Origin: Acidobacteriaceae bacterium
Lineage (GTDB): Bacteria; Acidobacteriota; Terriglobia; Terriglobales; Acidobacteriaceae
Length of the DNA stretch: 9,004 nt
Assembly (NCBI GenBank): GCA_003133425.1
Contig: PKXI01000396.1
Location: 28,662-37,665 of the forward strand
Direction of reading: 5' to 3'
Below are positions 5,599-9,004 of the stretch, piece by piece. Below the pieces are notes generated by a model. That model was not told the origin of the DNA and made no database searches. It was given only the letters and a program-made list of their open reading frames with translations. Numbering within the stretch: position 1 is the first letter of the stretch; every line of letters starts with the position of its first letter. Both the position numbers and the translations under genes were made by a program.

Positions 5599-7014
5599 AT
5601 GGGGGAAGAGATGCTGCCTTTGATAGCTGGAGTGGTTGCGGCAATTGCAGGAATCGTGGTGGGATTCTGGTTGCGCAGCGCATCGGCGCGCAGAGATTTG
5701 ACACAGGTGCAGGTTGAATCTGCGGCGCGGGCGGCCTTTGAGGCACTTGCCACCGAGCGGGAAAAGTCAGTTGCCGGGCTGCGCGAAGAATTGCAGGCTA
5801 GGACAGAAGCTGAGCGCGTTCAATCGGCACGCGTGAAAGAACTGGAAGCCGAACTGAGAAACGAACGCCAGAACATGGCGGAGAAGATCGCATTACTCGA
5901 AACCGCAAAGAAGACCCTGGCCGATCAGTTTCAGGCACTGGCTTCGCAAATCCTGGAAGCGAAGTCGAAGACATTTTCAGAAACCAGTCAGACGCAAATG
6001 GGCAACCTTCTTGAGCCGCTGAAGACGCAGATCAAGGAGTTCCGCGACAAAGTTGAGCAGGCACAAAGCGATTCAAAGACCGGCGTTGCGAAGCTCGAAG
6101 GGCTGATCGGCAGCCTGGGCGGGCTGAACCAGCAATTGGCCGAAGAGGCGCGTAACCTGACGACGGCGCTGCGGGGTTCGGCAAAGGCGCAGGGTGACTG
6201 GGGCGAATTCATATTGCGCGATCTGCTCGAAAAGGCCGGATTGCATGAAGGCGAGCAATACAGTTTTCAGCAAAATTTCTCGGGCCTGGAAAGCGAAGAC
6301 GGCGAAAAGAGGAGATCCGCACGCACCGATGTCATCGTCTTTTTGCCGGGCGGGCGAAACCTGGTGATAGATTCCAAGGTTTCGCTCACCGCCTACAGTG
6401 ATTCAGTGAACGCGATCGGGGAGAGCGAACGCAGCGCCGCGCTCAAGCTGCATCTTGCCAGCGTGCGGGCACACATGATCGGCCTTTCGAGAGCCGGATA
6501 CCATCGTCTGCCGGGCATTGAAACGCCGGATTTTGTGGTGATGTTTGTACCCATTGAACCGGCGTTTCTAATTGCCTTGCAGAACGACGGTGAGCTCTGG
6601 GCCGACGCCTACAAGCAGGGGATTCTGCTGGTGGGACCAACCACGCTGCTCTACGTAATTCGCATTGTGAATGTTTTGTGGCAGCAGGAGTTGCAGGCGC
6701 GCAGCGTGCAGGACGTGATGAATCGCGGGGCCGAGCTCTATGACAAATTTGTTGGGTTCGTCAATGATCTTGAGGCCGTGGGCAGGAACCTGCGCGTTGC
6801 AGATCAGAGCTATGCATCAGCAATGAAGAAACTGAGCGAGGGTCGTGGGAATCTTGTCCGCCAGGTGGAGATGCTCAAGCAACTTGGAATCAGGACCAGC
6901 AAATCGCTGCCGCAGAGCCTGCTGGACGCCGCATCGGTCGAGGAGCCGGGGCTGGCGCTCGCAGCCCAGGCGGAAGAGAACTCCGAAGTCAACGTTCCAC
7001 AGGATGTCGATTGA
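5599..7014 (+). CDS. rmuC: DNA recombination protein RmuC family
   Basis: This 471-residue protein is of normal length for the family. A single hydrophobic anchor (residues 6-25, LPLIAGVVAAIAGIVVGFWL) is followed by a long coiled coil (about 35-180). The RmuC domain (about 190-430) has a nuclease-like fold with these conserved blocks: GDWGEFILRDLLEKAGL (199-215), DVIVFLPGGRNLVIDSKVSL (244-263), DFVVMFVPIEPAF (311-323) and LVGPTTLLYVIRIVNVLW (344-361). RmuC was named for limiting recombination at inverted repeats in E. coli. Its catalytic activity has been predicted from the fold, and its direct substrate is not settled. The ATG at 5599 follows GAGG at a short 4-nt spacing. ATG at 5611 (MLPLIAG) is a credible alternative start. 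It ends 22 nt before the stop of the convergent gene. Confidence 0.93.
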   Translation: MGEEMLPLIAGVVAAIAGIVVGFWLRSASARRDLTQVQVESAARAAFEALATEREKSVAGLREELQARTEAERVQSARVKELEAELRNERQNMAEKIALLETAKKTLADQFQALASQILEAKSKTFSETSQTQMGNLLEPLKTQIKEFRDKVEQAQSDSKTGVAKLEGLIGSLGGLNQQLAEEARNLTTALRGSAKAQGDWGEFILRDLLEKAGLHEGEQYSFQQNFSGLESEDGEKRRSARTDVIVFLPGGRNLVIDSKVSLTAYSDSVNAIGESERSAALKLHLASVRAHMIGLSRAGYHRLPGIETPDFVVMFVPIEPAFLIALQNDGELWADAYKQGILLVGPTTLLYVIRIVNVLWQQELQARSVQDVMNRGAELYDKFVGFVNDLEAVGRNLRVADQSYASAMKKLSEGRGNLVRQVEMLKQLGIRTSKSLPQSLLDAASVEEPGLALAAQAEENSEVNVPQDVD

Positions 7015-7036
7015 AGCGCGGAACCCCTCTTCAAAA

Positions 7037-7474
7037 TCAATTCGCCGCGTGCAGCTGAGGCGCGAGCGGAGGCACAGCGGTTCCCGCCGGAACTGGAGCG
7101 GCTTTCACGCGCTTCAGCGTCATTTCCCTTGCTGGAAAATCTGCTGAGTCGGATTTCGTGTTCAGTTTGATTTCGTCTCCGCTCTCGCTGACGGTTCCGT
7201 CGTGCGAGATGGTCATGCCGTTGAATGACACCTTGAACGAGAGCTTGTTGCCGTCCACCTTTCCATCGCTGATTGCTATCGCGTCGCCCTGAGGTCCCTG
7301 CACCGTTCCGGTGAGTGCGGCGCCGTCCTGCTTGAAGGTGAAGGCAAGCTGGAAGGTGCTGCCGTCGGGGGCCGTCGAGTCGGCGGTCCATGTGCCTGTA
7401 ATGTCGGCGGCCCGCGCCGTCACGGCGGTCAGCGCCATTGCGAGTGCGGCGCATGCACAGAGCAGTGTTTTCAT
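7037..7474 (-). CDS. Small secreted beta-rich protein of unknown function
   Basis: This 145-residue protein is not recognised as a named family. It has a clear Sec signal peptide (MKTLLCACAALAMALTAVTARA, probable cleavage after residue 22 at ARA-AD). The mature part is compact with alternating polar and hydrophobic stretches: ITGTWTADST, FQLAFTFKQDGAALTGTVQG, IAISDGKVDGNKLSFKVSF and GDEIKLNTK. This suggests a small beta barrel or sandwich in the periplasm. Similar 'GxWxa....g....f.f...g..ltGtv.g' proteins are common in acidobacteria as lone domains or attached to larger secreted proteins. The tail (about 123-145) is Ala/Pro-rich and probably disordered. The ATG has GAGGGA (complement of 7480-7485) 5 nt upstream. 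A longer overlapping minus-strand frame was rejected because it lacks the signal peptide. The gene converges with rmuC and is preceded by a REP-like repeat. Confidence 0.82.
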   Translation of the reverse strand: MKTLLCACAALAMALTAVTARAADITGTWTADSTAPDGSTFQLAFTFKQDGAALTGTVQGPQGDAIAISDGKVDGNKLSFKVSFNGMTISHDGTVSESGDEIKLNTKSDSADFPAREMTLKRVKAAPVPAGTAVPPLAPQLHAAN

Positions 7475-7590
7475 GGTTGTCCCTCGCTGTCACGTGGCAG
7501 CGCAGAAATGATAAACCGGCGATGTGGAGTTGTGGAAAGCGTGCCAGGCCGTTCGATCTTTGAAGAAGTCCATTTTCGTGAGGCAGGCAT

Positions 7591-7659
7591 TCCCTCAGGG
7601 GCTAAAGCCCTCATTCATTTCGGACCGTCTGCGGCACGGCTGAAGCCGTGCCCTTTCAA
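7591..7659. repeat. REP-like double-hairpin repeat, copy 2
   Basis: Bases 7591-7611 are identical to 3630-3650 and form the GGGC-TAAA-GCCC hairpin. After a 21-base unrelated spacer comes GGCACGGC-TGAA-GCCGTGCC (7633-7652), which keeps the 8-bp stem and TGAA loop of copy 1 although four stem pairs differ. CTTTCAAA follows. It lies between the HIT gene and the small secreted protein gene, both on the minus strand. No T-run follows either hairpin. Confidence 0.75.
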
Positions 7660-7703
7660 AACTTCAACTCATTGAGAGTCTCTTGAACATGTGTGAAGCG
7701 GGG

Positions 7704-8276
7704 CTAGTGCTGTTCGGCTGCCAACGCCTCGCGGATCCGCTTCCACGTGGATTCGAGGTCTTCGGGCAGGACGCGGGTTTCGCCGACGGTGGTCATGAAG
7801 TTGGTGTCGCCAGTCCAGCGCGGCATGGCGTGCATGTGCAGGTGTCCGGCCACACCAGCGCCAGCGGCCTGGCCTACGTTGAGGCCAAAGTTGAAGCCGT
7901 GCGGCGAGTAGACGCGCTCGAGTGCGCGCTCCGTGCGCTGCGCCAGATCCATCAGCTCATGTGCGGCGTCCGCAGGCAGCGCGGCCAGCCGGTCAAGATG
8001 CGCAAAGGGCATCACCATGACGTGGCCGGAGGTGTAAGGGAACGCGTTAAGGCATATAAAGCAATGCTTTCCGCGAAGAATGAGCCCGCCGGCGGCTTCG
8101 GCCTGGTCAGCGCTCATTCCGTTGGCGATGGCGTAATCGATGGAGGCAATCAGGTTGCAGAACACGCATCCCAGGTCGCCGGGCCAGGCCGTCAGGCTGG
8201 CGGGCACACCGGGCCGTATCGCAGTATCCGCCGTGGTGACGTAGGTAAAACGCCAGGGACTCCAGAGATGATCCAT
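7704..8276 (-). CDS. HIT family hydrolase (Ap4A phosphorylase/FHIT-like)
   Basis: This 190-residue cytoplasmic nucleotide-binding protein has the histidine-triad motif GHLHMHAMPRW at residues 144-154 (His145, His147, His149), with His149 the expected nucleophile. A CVFC pair (Cys37, Cys40) together with later histidines such as His85 fits the zinc site of Fhit-like bacterial members. The stretch GKHCFICLNAFPYTSGHVMV (69-88) is typical of the family. Members hydrolyse or phosphorolyse dinucleoside polyphosphates such as Ap4A, or other nucleoside phosphoramidates. The actual substrate is unknown. The frame is open upstream to 8396, but the ATG at 8276 is chosen because family members begin MDxLWSPWR and a -10-like box lies just upstream. 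A good Shine-Dalgarno is absent, so the short leader may matter. It is a single gene. Confidence 0.9.
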   Translation of the reverse strand: MDHLWSPWRFTYVTTADTAIRPGVPASLTAWPGDLGCVFCNLIASIDYAIANGMSADQAEAAGGLILRGKHCFICLNAFPYTSGHVMVMPFAHLDRLAALPADAAHELMDLAQRTERALERVYSPHGFNFGLNVGQAAGAGVAGHLHMHAMPRWTGDTNFMTTVGETRVLPEDLESTWKRIREALAAEQH

Positions 8277-8297
8277 CGTAGCTGCACCGTTCAAAAC

Positions 8298-8303
8298 AGT
8301 ATA
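8298..8303 (-). promoter_or_regulatory. Candidate -10 box for the HIT gene
   Basis: On the minus strand TATACT (complement of 8298-8303) lies 21 nt before the ATG at 8276. It would start transcription around 8291, leaving a leader of only about 15 nt. No good -35 is seen at 16-18 nt. If real, it excludes the longer in-frame starts at 8333 and 8396. Confidence 0.35.
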
Positions 8304-8561
8304 GATGGGATATCGAGGAGCAGCTTTTAGCATCTCGCATTCAGCTGCCAGCTCGTTTGGGTTGTGGGAAAGTTCATGGACTCCGGCCACTCTCAAGTCA
8401 CAATTGCGAGATCTGGGGCACTCGGCCCTGTGGTTGGGATAGGAAAGGCAGGAGAAGCGAATAACAAGCGGTAGCGCGGCAGGCGCTCATTTAATTGGTG
8501 ATATCCATGTCAATTCCCTTTTGCAATGCGGGATATGAGCGATTGTGACCGCGCAGTTGGA

Positions 8562-8590
8562 TTGACCTTCTAATGCTGGGTTGGTACACT
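8562..8590 (+). promoter_or_regulatory. Strong sigma70-type promoter
   Basis: TTGACC (8562-8567) and TACACT (8585-8590) are exactly 17 nt apart, the optimal spacing, and each matches five and four bases of the consensus hexamers respectively. Transcription would start near 8597 and read into the gene at 8873, giving a leader of about 275 nt. The rest of the 8304-8561 stretch between this promoter and the HIT gene shows no gene or structured element. Confidence 0.65.
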
Positions 8591-8596
8591 CGTGAG

Positions 8597-8872
8597 CGTA
8601 GCTTCCTGCGCGAATTCCAGCAGTGAGTTGCGGCCGCCCTACAGCACGCCGTAACCTGCCGGGTGTTTTTCTAGGAGACCAGTCGTACTTTTTCTACTCC
8701 AGCTACACGCTGGGCTGGCATTTCTCCGGAAAAAGCTCCCGGATTGGTCACGAGTCGCGTTGGTTGGGACACGGCCTTTCGGCATCTCCAGCTGCGGCAA
8801 TCGCAGCGCGGAAGCCACCCCCCCGGCCAGGTAGATTGGCCGTGGGAGCAAGGAATTCCGGAGCTCGCAGCA
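8597..8872 (+). promoter_or_regulatory. Long 5' leader with small hairpins
   Basis: The sequence between the predicted transcription start and the ATG at 8873 has no convincing coding frame. It contains two short hairpins near the gene: GCTGCG-gcaat-CGCAGC (8791-8807), and CGGCCA with TGGCCG (8824-8842), the latter ending 17 nt before the Shine-Dalgarno. It matches no riboswitch I recognise. Ribosomal protein genes often carry autoregulatory leaders, which would fit if the gene is rpsA. Confidence 0.35.
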
Positions 8873-9004
8873 ATGGCAAACGTCCTCAATCCCGAACCCG
8901 AGAGCATAACCCTGAACAGCACACTTGAAACCACAACGCTAGAACCTGCGACGGAGCTTGAGCAGCCGTTGTCCGAATCCACGTCCAACCCCGAGACCGC
9001 CGAA
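8873..9004 (+). CDS. N-terminal fragment of a protein, possibly 30S ribosomal protein S1 (cut by window end)
   Basis: An open frame of 44 codons runs to the last base without a stop. The ATG at 8873 has GGAG (8860-8863) 9 nt upstream and a strong promoter 283 nt upstream. The visible peptide begins MANVLNPEPESITLNSTLET and continues as a Thr/Glu/Pro/Ser-rich acidic tail with no signal peptide. Acidobacterial S1 proteins tend to start with such an acidic disordered tail before the first OB-fold domain, and a strong promoter with a long leader would fit. No S1 domain is within the window, so the identity is a guess. Any cytoplasmic protein with an acidic disordered N-terminus remains possible. 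That a gene starts here is more certain than its name. Confidence 0.6.
   Translation, partial: MANVLNPEPESITLNSTLETTTLEPATELEQPLSESTSNPETAE

Noticed and set aside
6810..7493. 227-codon open frame on the minus strand
   Set aside because: It overlaps the end of rmuC and the small secreted protein in another frame. Its Arg-rich translation is typical of a shadow frame, and it has no signal peptide.
7683..8330. 215-codon open frame on the plus strand
   Set aside because: It is antisense to the HIT gene, whose HLHMH motif and CxxC make the minus-strand reading secure.
8645..8675. Possible attenuator (T-run GTTTTTCT after ACCTGCCGGGT) in the leader
   Set aside because: The only stem before the T-run is three or four pairs, too weak to call a terminator.
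8623..8928. Possible leader peptide or small gene on the plus strand
   Set aside because: It begins at a weak start without a Shine-Dalgarno, overlaps the better start at 8873 in another frame and has an Arg/Pro/Ser-rich product. It is more likely an untranslated leader.

Overview
The window looks like chromosomal DNA from a free-living, moderately GC-rich Gram-negative bacterium, most likely an acidobacterium (Acidobacteriota, Terriglobia-type). That placement is inference. It rests on the protein set (a long secreted protein with a C-terminal M15-like domain, a small acidobacterial-style secreted protein, a HIT protein beginning MDHLWSPWR) and on dispersed repeats of the type 'CCTCAGGGGCTAAAGCCC ... 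GGCTGAAGCC', which I associate with that phylum. No phage, plasmid, CRISPR, tRNA or rRNA feature is visible.

Layout. Positions 1-223 are intergenic and open with a heptanucleotide repeat. A secreted protein with a low-complexity linker and a C-terminal M15 peptidase-like domain follows (224-1594, +). Its stop codon lies inside the left end of a 272-bp element with perfect 22-bp terminal inverted repeats (1591-1862), which looks like a MITE and can fold into a three-way junction. Next come a YIP1-like membrane protein (2002-2763, +) and a gluconate 5-dehydrogenase-like short-chain dehydrogenase (2823-3587, +). A convergent intergenic region (3588-3822) holds a REP-like double hairpin and the terminator of the acpP-fabF pair, which is transcribed leftwards (5316 to 3823). 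A divergent intergenic region (5317-5598) with a second heptamer array precedes rmuC (5599-7014, +). rmuC converges on a small secreted protein (7037-7474, -). A second copy of the REP-like element (7591-7659) separates that gene from a HIT-family hydrolase (7704-8276, -). A strong sigma70-type promoter at 8562-8590 and a leader of about 275 nt lead into a gene cut by the window end (8873-9004, +), possibly ribosomal protein S1.

How the genes work together. Only acpP and fabF form a clear functional unit: acyl carrier protein and the condensing enzyme that elongates acyl-ACP. They are separated by 3 nt, and fabF uses a TTG start. The other genes look like single-gene units of housekeeping or envelope function.

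I found no convincing new multi-gene system. The most interesting material is non-coding: the cloverleaf-like inverted-repeat element with CTAG ends, the two REP-like double hairpins whose stems differ by compensatory changes, and recurring period-7 tandem repeats.
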